From assembly GCA_020052615.1 (NCBI GenBank), contig JAGVOT010000061.1, forward strand, positions 21,629-85,628: 64,000 nucleotides of DNA, written 5' to 3'. The stretch comes from Nitrospirota bacterium. Lineage in GTDB: Bacteria > Nitrospirota > UBA9217. Below, piece after piece: positions 42,628-52,391 of this stretch. The notes under the pieces are model-generated. The model was given only the letters and a program-made list of their open reading frames with translations. It was not told the DNA's origin and ran no database searches. Numbering within the stretch: position 1 is the stretch's first letter; every line of letters starts with the position of its first letter. The position numbers were made by a program, and so were the translations under genes.

Positions 42628-44126
42628 GTTTTGTCCGCCGGAGGCGCGTGCTGCGCGTAGGCCGGCGCGCCGAGTTTGAGAAGCCCCTGGCTGATGAGGT
42701 TCCTCGCCACTTGTCCCACCACCGGATCGAATTGGAGCCCTGCTTCCTTATCGAGCTCCCGGAGAACGGCCTCGGTGGAAATGGTCCCCCGATAGGGCCG
42801 CTCCGAGATCATGGCGTCAATGGTGTCCGCCACGCTCAGTATCCGGGCAGCGAGCGAAATATCCTCGCCCCCGATGCCCTGCGGATACCCCTTGCCGTCG
42901 AAGCGCTCATGGTGCTGGTAGATAGCATTGCTGATGGCCCGTGAAAACCCGATGGGCTCCAGGATCCTCATCCCATGCGCCGGATGGTCCTTCATGATGT
43001 CGAATTCCTCGCGACTCAGCCGGTCCGGTTTACTGATGATCCTCTCGCTGATGCCGATCTTGCCTACATCGTGAAGGATGGCCGCGATATGGATATCCTC
43101 GAGCTGTGAAGGTGAGAGACCCAGGTCGCGTCCGATGGCTACCGCATACTTGGCAACATTGGTCGAATGCCACCGCGTGTAGGGATCTTTCGCCTCCACC
43201 GCAGCCACAAGGGCCTGGACCGTCCTGAAATAACTCTCCCGGAGGCCTTCATACAGCGATGCGTTCTCCATGGCCGCCACTACCTGGCTGGCCAGGACCG
43301 ATACGATCTGCAGGTCGCTGGTGGTGAAGGTCGGGTCTGAGAACTTGCTCACGTTGAGCACCCCCAACTGCTTATCCCTGCCGATGAGCGGCACCGACAT
43401 GGACGAAAGCGGCATGTCGTCCATGTTCAGGGCATCCATGACCTCTTGATCGGGGTGCTTTCCCTTGGTGATGATCACCGGTTTGCGGAGTTTCAGCACG
43501 AGGCCGGAAACGCCTTCACCGGGCCTTCTCTGAGACTGGAGGGCAAGATCCTGGGACAGTCCATGGGAAGCGCGGATGATAAGGCTTCCGCTCCCCTCGT
43601 CCACCAGCATCAGGGATACCCGCTCCACCGAGAACTCCTTCACCAGGACCTCGGTAATGATCTTGAACAGGTGGGCAAGGTCGATCTCGGAGATCAGCAG
43701 TTTACTGATCTCGAACAAGGGAATCAGCGCCTTGAGCCGAATGTTCTCCTTCTGCAGACGGGAGCGCGTGATCGCTCGGTCCACGGCATTCAACAGTTCT
43801 TCCTGCGTGAACGGTTTCAGAACGAAACCCTCGACGCCCCGCATGAGCGACTCGATGGCGGTATCGATGGTACCATGGCCCGTGATGAATACCGTCACGA
43901 TGTCCGAATTCAGGTTCCTGACGCGTTCGAACAGCTCCAGGCCGTCCATGCCCGGCATCTTGATATCCGTTATCAGGAGGTCCGTCGAACCGCGACGGAG
44001 CTCTTCGAGAGCGGATTCGCCGGTCGACATGGCCGTTACCGCATATCCTTCTGCGGTAAGGATATGGGAGCACAGGTCCCGTATCATTGCTTCATCATCT
44101 ACGATTAGAATTCTCTCACCAGCCAT
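42624..44126 (-). CDS. Response regulator with GAF and HD-GYP domains
   Basis: 500 residues. Receiver (Asp54 in LLITDIKMPG), GAF (about 145-295) and HD-GYP phosphodiesterase (about 300-490) with ILHDVGKIG (His352-Asp353) and HHERFDGKGYPQG (405-417), which is the full catalytic signature. Expected to hydrolyse cyclic-di-GMP under control of phosphorylation and of a GAF ligand. It overlaps the PAS kinase by four bases and follows the heme kinase by 20. Confidence 0.94.
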   Translation of the reverse strand: MAGERILIVDDEAMIRDLCSHILTAEGYAVTAMSTGESALEELRRGSTDLLITDIKMPGMDGLELFERVRNLNSDIVTVFITGHGTIDTAIESLMRGVEGFVLKPFTQEELLNAVDRAITRSRLQKENIRLKALIPLFEISKLLISEIDLAHLFKIITEVLVKEFSVERVSLMLVDEGSGSLIIRASHGLSQDLALQSQRRPGEGVSGLVLKLRKPVIITKGKHPDQEVMDALNMDDMPLSSMSVPLIGRDKQLGVLNVSKFSDPTFTTSDLQIVSVLASQVVAAMENASLYEGLRESYFRTVQALVAAVEAKDPYTRWHSTNVAKYAVAIGRDLGLSPSQLEDIHIAAILHDVGKIGISERIISKPDRLSREEFDIMKDHPAHGMRILEPIGFSRAISNAIYQHHERFDGKGYPQGIGGEDISLAARILSVADTIDAMISERPYRGTISTEAVLRELDKEAGLQFDPVVGQVARNLISQGLLKLGAPAYAQHAPPADKT

Positions 44127-44146
44127 AGGATTGCCTACCGTCTCCT

Positions 44147-45610
44147 TTATGCAGTACCGGGGCCCTCTCCCGGGGCGGGCAGGTACACCCGGAACGTGGA
44201 ACCCTGGCCCACCATACTTTCCACCTCGATACGACCGCCATGGTTCTGAACGACCATGAAACTGATGGAAAGTCCCAGGCCCGTTCCCTCCCCATCGGGC
44301 CGGGTCGTGAAGAACGGATCGAAGATCTTGTCCAGGTGGTCTTCGGGGATGCCCTGCCCCGTGTCGGAAAGGCTGACCACGACCATCGCCCGCCCTGTCT
44401 CGTCTGTTTCGGATTTACAGCTGATCGTCAGCGCCCCCCCGGACGTCATGGCGAAAAAAGCGTTGTTGATCAGGTTCACAAATACCTGCTTCATTTCGTC
44501 CGTGTCTGCCGCTACCAGCGGGAGGCCCGCGCTGCACTCGGTCTTGATCTCGACCCGGGCCGCTTTCGCCTGCCCCCGGACAAGCGCGAGCGTATCATCG
44601 ATGATGTCGGTGATGTCCGTCCGGACCATGTGGGGCGGTTTGCGCCGTGAAAAATCCAGAAGGTTCTTCAAGGTCTCCCGTGCCCGGAGCGTCTCCCGCT
44701 CGATGGTCCTCAGATGCTCCTTGCGCCCGGCGGGAACATCGTCGGCTTTCAAGAGAAGGCCAGTGTAGCCCAGCACGCCTGTCAAGGGATTGTTGACCTC
44801 ATAGGCTATATTGGTGGCCAGCTCACCGATCGCGGCGAGTTTGGCGCTCTGAAGGAGCTGACGCTGCGATCGGTGGAGATTCTGGGTCATCATATTGAAC
44901 GCTGAGGCCAGCTCACCGAACTCGTCTTCGTCATTGCCTGAGCCCTCGATCCGATGTTGCAGATCCCCCCGCGCAATGCGCCGTGTTGCCTCGAGCAGAC
45001 GGTTGATCCGTTGACTGAGACCGCGCACCAGGAGAACGATGACAATGACCGCCAGCAGGAATCCGATGAAGAGCGTAACGATCAAGATGATCTTGACCTC
45101 ACGAATGGTCGACATGGTCTCCTGGGTCTTTTGCTGCAGGCGGATATTGGCCGTAAACGCCATGCCCTGGGTCATGGCGATAAGCTCCTCGCCGAGATAC
45201 CGGGTCCGTTGCTCGATCTGCGCGATATGCCGGGGGTTCGAGCTTGTCGTAACGAGCCGGCTGATGGAAGCCTTGTAGTCTCCGGCCATGTCGTGCATGG
45301 CGAGCAACCCCTGCGTAAGTTCCGGAGTATGGTGGCAGCCGACACAGGAATCCATGACCTTGTCCATTTCCTGGACATGGGCGATCAGCACATCCACCTC
45401 ACCCCCGGTCCTAACCTTGCTGCGGGTGATCTGCGACTGCACTGTCTGGATATGTATTATGAGGTCCTCGCGCAGGATCTCGACCTGGTGGAGCAGGATG
45501 AGCCTGTCCATGCGATCGGTCGTCTTGGTTATATAGAGAACCGCGATCACGCTTCCGACCAGAAAGATGGAAAGAAGCAGAACGAAGCTCATGAGAATTC
45601 TTTTTTTCAT
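44147..45610 (-). CDS. Membrane sensor kinase with periplasmic heme site and Tyr in place of the acceptor His
   Basis: 487 residues. Membrane segments at about 7-28 and 174-196 enclose a periplasmic helical domain with one CXXCH (CVGCH, 89-93) followed by another His, so a c-type heme is likely. HAMP follows (about 197-250). The dimerisation helix reads GELATNIAYEVNNPLTGVLG: residue 270 is Tyr (codon TAT at 44803-44801), where kinases have His. The N-box (NLINNAFFAMTSGG) and G-boxes (DTGQGI, GTGLGLSI) are intact. It may bind ATP yet be unable to autophosphorylate in the usual way. A single C-to-T change would explain the loss; an error in the sequence must be excluded. Confidence 0.9.
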   Translation of the reverse strand: MKKRILMSFVLLLSIFLVGSVIAVLYITKTTDRMDRLILLHQVEILREDLIIHIQTVQSQITRSKVRTGGEVDVLIAHVQEMDKVMDSCVGCHHTPELTQGLLAMHDMAGDYKASISRLVTTSSNPRHIAQIEQRTRYLGEELIAMTQGMAFTANIRLQQKTQETMSTIREVKIILIVTLFIGFLLAVIVIVLLVRGLSQRINRLLEATRRIARGDLQHRIEGSGNDEDEFGELASAFNMMTQNLHRSQRQLLQSAKLAAIGELATNIAYEVNNPLTGVLGYTGLLLKADDVPAGRKEHLRTIERETLRARETLKNLLDFSRRKPPHMVRTDITDIIDDTLALVRGQAKAARVEIKTECSAGLPLVAADTDEMKQVFVNLINNAFFAMTSGGALTISCKSETDETGRAMVVVSLSDTGQGIPEDHLDKIFDPFFTTRPDGEGTGLGLSISFMVVQNHGGRIEVESMVGQGSTFRVYLPAPGEGPGTA

Positions 45611-45623
45611 GGTCTCGGGAATT

Positions 45624-46577
45624 TCATTTGTTCTTGTATCGGTAGGTGTTCAGGTCAATGCCCACCTGCGATGTCAAGGTGTACAGATATGCGTAATCCC
45701 GGTCCGTCGTTTCCACAAAACCGCGCGCGCCGAACTTTCGGAGAACTTCGGCACCGTCGGGGGTCTTATCCATTTCCAACAGCGCCCGCATCAGCTCCGC
45801 CTTCAGATCAGGATCAAGGTCCTTGCGGACCGCAAGGCAATTTTGCGGAACGACGCCCGATGTTGCGAGAATGATGAGCTCCTGCTCGATCCGGGGATTC
45901 TCGCTGGCAAGCTGGTCATAGATCGTGTTCTTGGCAGCGCCTATGTCAGCTTCGCGGTTCAGAACGGCGAGTATCGCTGAATCATGGCTGCCTGCAAAGA
46001 AGCTCTGTCCAAGATGCCGCTGAGGATCAGGAACATTGCTTGCCTTGAAATAGGCCAGCGGAAATATATAGCCGGCCGTTGTCGCATGCTCGACAAAGAC
46101 GAACCGTTTGCCCTTCATGTCGACAGTGCTTCTGATCCCGCTGTCCTTCCGCACAAAGATGTAGCCGTGATAGGTCGATGTCCCGTCAAGGTTCACCGGA
46201 CGGACGAGGGGCTCCACGCCCAGCTGCCGATGCGCCAGCGCATAGGTGAAACTACCGAAGAATGCGCCATCCATTTTTTCAGCGGTGAAACGCTCGATAA
46301 TATTTCCGTACCGGCTGAGACTCGTAAAGTTAACCGTGATCCCAAGCCGGTCCAATAGATATTTCCGCAGCAGCAGATACCGTTCCCGCTGGCGGAATAT
46401 GTTCTGCTCCGGAATGAGTCCCACGAGCAGCTCCTGCTGCCCAAATGTTTTTCCCGCTGGCCGTTCTTCTTTCTGTTTCTGGCAGCCTCCCAAAATTTGG
46501 GCGATGAAGACCACCCCCGCAAGGAGAAACAAGGTCCTGCGAAGCGCATCCTGTTTTCCATTACCTCGTAGCTTCAT
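45624..46577 (-). CDS. PhnD-like periplasmic solute-binding lipoprotein
   Basis: 317 residues. A lipobox-type N-terminus (AQILGGCQKQ) with Cys near residue 32. The fold is that of the phosphate/phosphonate binding proteins (PhnD family): LVGLIPEQNIFRQRERYLLL, DGAFFGSFTYALAHRQ, GYIFVRKDSGI, MKGKRFVFVEHATTAGYIFP and ADIGAAKNTIYDQL. No transporter genes are next to it; instead it lies between two sensor kinases. It is thus more likely a sensor subunit than a transport protein. Overlaps the upstream kinase by 17 bases. Confidence 0.88.
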   Translation of the reverse strand: MKLRGNGKQDALRRTLFLLAGVVFIAQILGGCQKQKEERPAGKTFGQQELLVGLIPEQNIFRQRERYLLLRKYLLDRLGITVNFTSLSRYGNIIERFTAEKMDGAFFGSFTYALAHRQLGVEPLVRPVNLDGTSTYHGYIFVRKDSGIRSTVDMKGKRFVFVEHATTAGYIFPLAYFKASNVPDPQRHLGQSFFAGSHDSAILAVLNREADIGAAKNTIYDQLASENPRIEQELIILATSGVVPQNCLAVRKDLDPDLKAELMRALLEMDKTPDGAEVLRKFGARGFVETTDRDYAYLYTLTSQVGIDLNTYRYKNK

Positions 46578-48672
46578 AGTTCAGCTCCTTGACCCTCGCG
46601 GTGTGCTGAAGCGGCAGTACGACACGGAAGCGCGACCCTCGGCCAACTTCACTTTCCACCTCGATCCTTCCGCCATGGTTTTGAACAATGCGATAGCTGA
46701 TCGAGAGCCCCAACCCTGTTCCGTCCCCGCTGCCTTTCGTCGAAAAAAAAGGTTCGAATATCTTCCCCAGATTCTCTGCGGGAATGCCATGGCCGGTGTC
46801 GGAGAACTCGACCCTGCATGCGTTATCCCGTCCGGTATCGACCCTGATCCTGAGCTCGCCGCCCGCTGGCATGGCATGGAGCGCATTGTTCATGAGATTA
46901 ATGAACACTTGCTTGATCTCATCGTGGTCCATGTTCAGCATAACGGGCGACTCCGGATAGTCCTCGACAATCCGTACTGCGGCGGCGTCGGCGGCGCCCC
47001 GCAGGAGCGAGGCAGTTTCCCGGAGCGGCTGCAGAAGATCGCCCCGCTGCATCCGGGACGCCCGCTGTCTCGAAAAATCCAGCAGGTTTCTGATGATCTT
47101 CCTCACCCGAAGAGTCTCCTGCTCGATCGTGCGGAGCTTATGACGCGACTCCTCGGACACCTCCAGGGTCTTCAGCAGATGGCTCGTATACCCCAGAACA
47201 CTGGTCAAGGGATTATTGATCTCATGCGCCACGTTAGCCGCCAGTTCGCCAATGGCCGCCATCTTTGTCGAATGAAGAAGTTGTTGCTGGGCGCTGCTCA
47301 GTTCATTGATCTTATGTTTCAGATCGGCATAGAGAAACGCGTTCTGCAGGGCCGCCCCGGCCAAGTTCGAAAACACGGTGAACAGGCGGAAGTCCTGTTT
47401 ATCGAAGACGTCCCCGTCTTTCTTGTTCACGACCGAGAGAATGGCCATCATGGTGTTCGATGACCAGAGAGGAATGGCGATGAGCGACCTGACGCCGAGC
47501 GTCCGCATCTGCGCTGCGTCAAGCCGGAAATCTGCCTGCGCGTCCTGGATCAGGAGAGGGGTCCCGTAGCTGGCGATCCAATTGAAGACCCCCCCCGCCT
47601 CCAGGGGCATCGCCAGATCCTTCATTATCCGGGCCTTGCTGCCGCTCGCGCCCAGATACCGCAGGGTCCGGCTGTTCCGATCAACGGCAGCGACGGCGGT
47701 CGTGTCCGCCTTCACGAGGTCCTCGGCGCGCGATGCGATCTTTCCCAGAAGCGTATCGAGGTCAAGGCCTTCCATGAGGTCCAGACCGGCGGTATGAAGG
47801 AGGAACAGATCCCGGTTCCCGCGTGAGAGGCTTGTTTCCCGCTCTTTCAGCGTAAGAGCCATCTGGTTGAAGGCATTTGCCATCCGGCTTAGTTCATCCC
47901 TTCCCTGAATGGGAATGGGGGTTTTCCAGTTCTGCCGGCCAAGCGCATCGATGGCGGCGTTCAGCCTCGCGATCGGTCTATTTATGCCTGCTGCAATGAT
48001 CTGGCTGAAAAAGAGCCCCAGGAGCAGGACGGCCAAGACCAGGGAAATTGTTTTCGTCGCGAAAAGACCGAAGCGTTCCTGGACGCGCTGCGCCGATATT
48101 CCCAGTGTAACAATGCCGACGGGAACATCATCAACAAGGACCGGCAGCGTATATTCATAGGTCCGTTCATTGAGGCGGAGAAAATGCGGTTCGGAGCTTG
48201 TCTGAGGACCGACATCGATGCTTCGTGGAACGGTACCAGTGCGCGCTTGACCCGGTCGTCCTGCCGGGTCCTTCGCCGTAATAATGCCTTCAGGGGTTTT
48301 CCCGAACAGGAGCTGTCCCTTCCTATTATAAACGGCGAGATAAACAAGGTCCTGCTCTTTATCAGATCCATGGTCGGCGATAAAGGCAGCCATGGTTATC
48401 CGGTAAAGCTCAAACTGATTCTCCGTTATGATATCGTTGACGGCAAGACGGGCATAAAAACTGGCGATCGTGAATGCCTTGCCGCGTATTTCAGCTTCCT
48501 GTGCTCGCCTTCCCTCCCAAAGTACAATCACGCCGATCAGCATGACGACAAGAAAGATGGCGAGCGACATGAAAAAAGCGACCCTGCATCCGATCCCTCC
48601 CCACCACTGTGAGGCGATCAGTCGCACCTTGTCTGCGATCTTCGAAGCACTATGTATTGAGGCCGTCAGCAT
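46561..48672 (-). CDS. Membrane histidine kinase with HAMP and GAF domains
   Basis: 703 residues from ATG 48672. Membrane segments at about 32-54 and 208-228 flank a periplasmic domain; HAMP at about 222-275; GAF at about 290-445 (SLIAIPLWSS, ILSVVNKKDG); then a kinase core with His483 (NVAHEINNPLTSVLGY), N-box (NLMNNALHAMPAGG) and G-boxes (DTGHGI, GTGLGLSISY). First gene of the signalling cassette, with two overlapping promoter candidates upstream (48697-48725). The neighbour PhnD-like lipoprotein may feed its periplasmic domain. Confidence 0.92.
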   Translation of the reverse strand: MLTASIHSASKIADKVRLIASQWWGGIGCRVAFFMSLAIFLVVMLIGVIVLWEGRRAQEAEIRGKAFTIASFYARLAVNDIITENQFELYRITMAAFIADHGSDKEQDLVYLAVYNRKGQLLFGKTPEGIITAKDPAGRPGQARTGTVPRSIDVGPQTSSEPHFLRLNERTYEYTLPVLVDDVPVGIVTLGISAQRVQERFGLFATKTISLVLAVLLLGLFFSQIIAAGINRPIARLNAAIDALGRQNWKTPIPIQGRDELSRMANAFNQMALTLKERETSLSRGNRDLFLLHTAGLDLMEGLDLDTLLGKIASRAEDLVKADTTAVAAVDRNSRTLRYLGASGSKARIMKDLAMPLEAGGVFNWIASYGTPLLIQDAQADFRLDAAQMRTLGVRSLIAIPLWSSNTMMAILSVVNKKDGDVFDKQDFRLFTVFSNLAGAALQNAFLYADLKHKINELSSAQQQLLHSTKMAAIGELAANVAHEINNPLTSVLGYTSHLLKTLEVSEESRHKLRTIEQETLRVRKIIRNLLDFSRQRASRMQRGDLLQPLRETASLLRGAADAAAVRIVEDYPESPVMLNMDHDEIKQVFINLMNNALHAMPAGGELRIRVDTGRDNACRVEFSDTGHGIPAENLGKIFEPFFSTKGSGDGTGLGLSISYRIVQNHGGRIEVESEVGRGSRFRVVLPLQHTARVKELNYEATR

Positions 48673-48696
48673 GGCGAAACACAACGTTCCCGTAGA

Positions 48697-48725
48697 ATAG
48701 TATCATATTCACCACTCTGTGTAAA
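48697..48725 (-). promoter_or_regulatory. Promoter of the signalling cassette
   Basis: On the minus strand TTTACA (48725-48720), 17 bases, TACTAT (48702-48697). A second option, TTGCGT-17-TATGAT, is shifted by about 7 bases. Lies just after the ribosomal terminator. Confidence 0.55.
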
Positions 48726-48730
48726 CGCAA

Positions 48731-48764
48731 GAAAAAAAGGCAAGGGGAAATCCCCTTGCCTTTG
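48731..48764 (-). terminator. Intrinsic terminator of the ribosomal operon
   Basis: On the minus strand AAAGGCAAGGGGA and TCCCCTTGCCTTT form a long perfect stem followed by T residues. A smaller T-less hairpin (TGCCGGA/TCCGGCA) lies at 48796-48818. Confidence 0.93.
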
Positions 48765-48854
48765 AGTAAAGCGGTGGTTTGCGTCATGGAACATGTGCCG
48801 GAATTTTTTGCTCCGGCAGTGACGGGCACATGATTGAACAGGAGCGGTATGGAC

Positions 48855-49259
48855 CTATGATTTTTGCTTAGCCTCGGTCTTGGAAGCAGCGGCCTCTTTC
48901 TTCTGTCGCTCGACAAGCTCGATGACCGCCATGGGGGCGGCATCACCCATGCGCTGGCGGGTAGGGACGATCCGCGTGTAACCGCCGTTGCGGGCAGCAA
49001 AGCGAGGGGCAATATCGACAAACAGCCCCCTGACCACTATCTCATCCTGAATAAAACTGAGCGCCTGACGCCGGGCGTGGAGATCACCCCGTTTGCCGAG
49101 GGTGATCATCTTTTCGGCGAGCGGGCGGATTTCCTTCGCTTTTGCCACGGTTGTCTCGATCTTTTCATTCTTCAGGAGGGCGGTCACCAGCATCCTGAGC
49201 AAGGCCTTGCGGTGTCCCGTGTTTCTCCCAAATTGTCTGCCTGCACATGCGTGTCTCAT
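48855..49259 (-). CDS. rplQ: Ribosomal protein L17
   Basis: 134 residues. [20 protein letters not shown] and [20 protein letters not shown] are typical of bL17. The C-terminus is extended with a charged, Lys/Ala-rich tail after residue 117. Last gene of the operon, 29 bases after rpoA. Confidence 0.95.
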   Translation of the reverse strand: MRHACAGRQFGRNTGHRKALLRMLVTALLKNEKIETTVAKAKEIRPLAEKMITLGKRGDLHARRQALSFIQDEIVVRGLFVDIAPRFAARNGGYTRIVPTRQRMGDAAPMAVIELVERQKKEAAASKTEAKQKS

Positions 49260-49288
49260 AGCGCTATCCTTGTCGAAATTAGGTTTAC

Positions 49289-50311
49289 TTATACCTCGGT
49301 CGGCCGCTCCGCCAGGAGCCGTCTGGCCTCGGTGACGATCTTGTCATCCACTTTCATGCCGAGGCCCAATCCCATACCGCCCAGGATTTCTTTGATCTCG
49401 TTCAGCGATTTCCGTCCGAAGTTCTTGGTCTTGAGCATTTCACTCTCGGTTTTCTGAACCATCTCGGCAATGGTCTCGATACCGGCGTTCTTGAGGCAGT
49501 TCGCCGCCCGCACTGAAAGCTCAAGCTCGTTGACACTGCGAAGGAGATTCTCGTTGTAGGTCGGCGATTTCTTCATCTCTTCTTCGGCGAGAGGAACCTC
49601 CTCCTCTTCCTCGGGAAGGTGGATGAAAATGGACAGATGGTCCTTCAGGAGCTTCGAGGCGTGCGCCACGGCATCATCAGGACGGAGGCTCCCGTCGGTC
49701 GTTACTTCAAGGACCAGCTTATCATAGTCCGTGTCCTGTCCGACACGAGCATTCTCCACCTTGAAATTCACTTTCCGAATGGGGGAGAAGATCGCATCAA
49801 TGGGAACAACACCGATGGGCTGACCGGACTCCTTGTTCTTGTCCGATGGGACATAGCCCCGTCCGCGACGTGCCCTCATCTCGAGCTCAAGTTTACCGTT
49901 CTTGTCGATCGTGGCAAGGTGAAGGTCCGGGTTCAGAATCTCCACTTCCGCATCCGCTTCGATATCCTTCGCGGTCACCTCTCCGGGGCCCTTCGCCTTG
50001 AGCGTCAACGTCTTCGTCTTGTCGGTATGAAGCTTGAGCCGGACCTCTTTCAGGTTCAGGATCAGGTCCGTCGTATCTTCCACAACACCGGGAATGCTGG
50101 AAAACTCATGATGGACGCCGCTGATCTTCACGGCGGTGATCGCGGAACCTTCCAGCGATGAAAGCAGGACACGGCGCAGCGAATTACCCAACGTGGTGCC
50201 AAAACCCCGTTCCAGTGGTTCTGCCGTAAACTTTCCATACGTATCAGTGATCTTCTTCGGATCGTACTGAAGCTTTTTGGGCATCTGGAAGTCTTTCGCT
50301 TTTTTCAGCAT
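49289..50311 (-). CDS. rpoA: RNA polymerase alpha subunit
   Basis: 340 residues. N-terminal dimerisation domain ([19 protein letters not shown], about 38-56) and the C-terminal DNA/activator-binding domain ([20 protein letters not shown], then [12 protein letters not shown]) are both complete. GGAGGAACC precedes the start. Place after rpsD and before rplQ is standard. Confidence 0.97.
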   Translation of the reverse strand: MLKKAKDFQMPKKLQYDPKKITDTYGKFTAEPLERGFGTTLGNSLRRVLLSSLEGSAITAVKISGVHHEFSSIPGVVEDTTDLILNLKEVRLKLHTDKTKTLTLKAKGPGEVTAKDIEADAEVEILNPDLHLATIDKNGKLELEMRARRGRGYVPSDKNKESGQPIGVVPIDAIFSPIRKVNFKVENARVGQDTDYDKLVLEVTTDGSLRPDDAVAHASKLLKDHLSIFIHLPEEEEEVPLAEEEMKKSPTYNENLLRSVNELELSVRAANCLKNAGIETIAEMVQKTESEMLKTKNFGRKSLNEIKEILGGMGLGLGMKVDDKIVTEARRLLAERPTEV

Positions 50312-50399
50312 GGTTCCTCCGAGCTGGAGTGAAAAACTGAACCGTGGCTGAAGGAACAGGATACCCTGTACCCACGGCCACGGAATCGTTTACTTTTTA

Positions 50400-51029
50400 T
50401 TACTTCGAATAGAGTTCGACGACGAGCTGTTCCTTCACTGTCGGGAGGGTACACTCTTCCCGTGGCGGCAGCGAGAGGACCTTACCGCGGTACTGGACCT
50501 TGTCGATCTCCAGCCAGGACGGGAATCCGCGTTTTTCGACAGCGGCAAGGGTCTGTTGCACCTGGGTGATGCCCCGGCTCTTTTCCCGAAGCTCAACGAC
50601 ATCGCCTGACTTCAGGATAAACGAAGGAATATTGACCTTCTTGCCGTTCACCAGCATATGTCCGTGCCGAACCAACTGCCTGGCCTCTTTTTTGGAGCCT
50701 GCAAAACCCATCCGCTGCACAACGTTATCCAACCGCCGTTCAAGGAGCTGCAGCAGGTTGTCGCCGGTTATCCCCTTCATCCGCTCAGCCTTTTCGAAGT
50801 AGCCCCGGAACTGACGCTCCAGAACTCCGTAGAGGCGGCGGATCTTCTGTTTCTCCCGCAGCTGGACACAATACTCCGACTGCTTGATCCGCCCCTGACC
50901 GTGCTGCCCCGGTGGATAGCTTCTCCTGACGATCGCGCATTTATCGGTATAACACCGCTCCGCCTTCAAGAACAGTTTCGTGCTTTCCCTTCTGCAGAGC
51001 TTACAGACTGATCCAATATACCGTGCCAA
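50400..51029 (-). CDS. rpsD: Ribosomal protein S4, zinc-binding form
   Basis: 209 residues. The N-terminus has Cys9, Cys12, Cys26 and Cys31 ([19 protein letters not shown]), the zinc form of uS4. S4 RNA-binding domain follows ([20 protein letters not shown]). S4 also represses its own operon in several bacteria; no site is claimed here. Confidence 0.96.
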   Translation of the reverse strand: MARYIGSVCKLCRRESTKLFLKAERCYTDKCAIVRRSYPPGQHGQGRIKQSEYCVQLREKQKIRRLYGVLERQFRGYFEKAERMKGITGDNLLQLLERRLDNVVQRMGFAGSKKEARQLVRHGHMLVNGKKVNIPSFILKSGDVVELREKSRGITQVQQTLAAVEKRGFPSWLEIDKVQYRGKVLSLPPREECTLPTVKEQLVVELYSK

Positions 51030-51062
51030 GTGTTTCTCCTCCTAATAAAAACCCGTTCCAGC

Positions 51063-51437
51063 CTACACCCGTCGCCGCTTCGGCGGCCTGCACCCGTTGT
51101 GCGGGATGGGCGTCACATCCTTGATCGCCACGATCTCGAGGCCTGCCGCCTGGATCGCCCTGATGGCCGATTCTCTGCCGGTACCCGGGCCCTTCACATA
51201 GACCTCGACCTGTCTCATGCCGTGTTCCATCGCCTTCTTGGCAGCAGCCTCGGCTGCCAACTGCGATGCAAAGGGCGTGCTCTTTCGTGATCCTTTGAAC
51301 CCCTTGTTCCCGGAGCTCGACCACGTCAGAACATTCCCTGCTGTATCCGTTATTGTCACGATCGTATTGTTGAACGATGCGTGGATGTGGGCGATACCGT
51401 TCGCCACGTTCTTTCTTTCCTTACCCTTCTTTGCCAT
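51063..51437 (-). CDS. rpsK: Ribosomal protein S11
   Basis: 124 residues from the ATG at 51437 (MAKKGKERK), with GGGAGA upstream; an earlier in-frame start lacks support. [20 protein letters not shown] and the C-terminal [18 protein letters not shown] are typical of uS11. Confidence 0.96.
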   Translation of the reverse strand: MAKKGKERKNVANGIAHIHASFNNTIVTITDTAGNVLTWSSSGNKGFKGSRKSTPFASQLAAEAAAKKAMEHGMRQVEVYVKGPGTGRESAIRAIQAAGLEIVAIKDVTPIPHNGCRPPKRRRV

Positions 51438-51503
51438 CGGATCTCCCGTGTGTATGAGGTTGCCGCCGGGCAGGATATCGCCCTTCCGGTGCAAACCGGC
51501 CCC

Positions 51504-51896
51504 CTACTTTTTCGCCAGACTCTTCTTTTTGCCCCTGCCCGCCATCGAAGACTTTTTAGGTCCTTTTCGCGTTCGTGCGTTCGTCTTGGTCCGCTGTCCC
51601 CGCGCCGGCAGACCCCTGCGGTGCCGGAGGCCACGGTAACTGCCGGTGTCCATGAGGCGTTTGATGTTCATGGTAATATCGCGGCGCAGATCTCCCTCCA
51701 CGATATAGTCCCGATCAAGAATGGCCCGGATCTTGACGACAGCGTCTTCCGTGATGTCCTTGGTCTTAGTGGCCGGATCGATGCCAGCCTCAGAAAGGAT
51801 CCTTCGTGCGGTCGTTGGACCAATGCCGAAGATATATCTCAGCGAAATCTCAATCCTTTTGTCCTTGGGTAGATCAACCCCGGCGATACGTGCCAC
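51504..51896 (-). CDS. rpsM: Ribosomal protein S13
   Basis: 130 residues. [20 protein letters not shown] at the N-terminus and [20 protein letters not shown] at the C-terminus are uS13 signatures. The start has an AGGAGGAATC ribosome site. Confidence 0.96.
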   Translation of the reverse strand: MARIAGVDLPKDKRIEISLRYIFGIGPTTARRILSEAGIDPATKTKDITEDAVVKIRAILDRDYIVEGDLRRDITMNIKRLMDTGSYRGLRHRRGLPARGQRTKTNARTRKGPKKSSMAGRGKKKSLAKK

Positions 51897-51977
51897 GATT
51901 CCTCCTCACCTTCTTGGAAAAACAGGTTAAACGAAACGACAAACCGGCAGGGCAAAAAAACATGCCCCGGGCAACAG

Positions 51978-52091
51978 TTATCCCTGCCGCTGCTTGTGGC
52001 GCGAATTCTCGCAGATAACGCGCACAACACCTTTGCGGCGGATCACCGTGCACTTTGTGCAGATCTTTTTTACTGATGAGCGTACTTTCAT
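51978..52091 (-). CDS. rpmJ: Ribosomal protein L36, zinc-binding form
   Basis: 37 residues ([20 protein letters not shown], ending NSRHKQRQG). Cys11, Cys14, Cys27 and His32 form the zinc site. Normal place between infA and rpsM. Confidence 0.95.
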   Translation of the reverse strand: MKVRSSVKKICTKCTVIRRKGVVRVICENSRHKQRQG

Positions 52092-52147
52092 AAGTTCTAT
52101 CCTATTCCTCTTTCGGCCTCAAACCGGTCTGCAATTGATGAAACCCG

Positions 52148-52366
52148 CTATTTGAACCGATAGGTTATTCGTCCTCTGGTCAGGTCATAGGGTGACAATT
52201 CTACCGTGACCTTGTCCCCTGGGAGTATCTTGATAAAGTGCATCCGCATCTTTCCGGAGATGTGCGCCAGTATCTTATGGCCGTTCTCCATCTCCACGCG
52301 AAACATGGCATTGGGAAGAGTCTCCAGCACGGTGCCTTGAACTTCTATAGAATCTTCTTTTGCCAT
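52148..52366 (-). CDS. infA: Translation initiation factor IF-1
   Basis: 72 residues of OB fold: [32 protein letters not shown] and [16 protein letters not shown]. Full length and typical. The start lies 25 bases after map. Confidence 0.96.
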   Translation of the reverse strand: MAKEDSIEVQGTVLETLPNAMFRVEMENGHKILAHISGKMRMHFIKILPGDKVTVELSPYDLTRGRITYRFK

Positions 52367-52391
52367 CGTTCTCCAGAACAGCGGTATTCGT

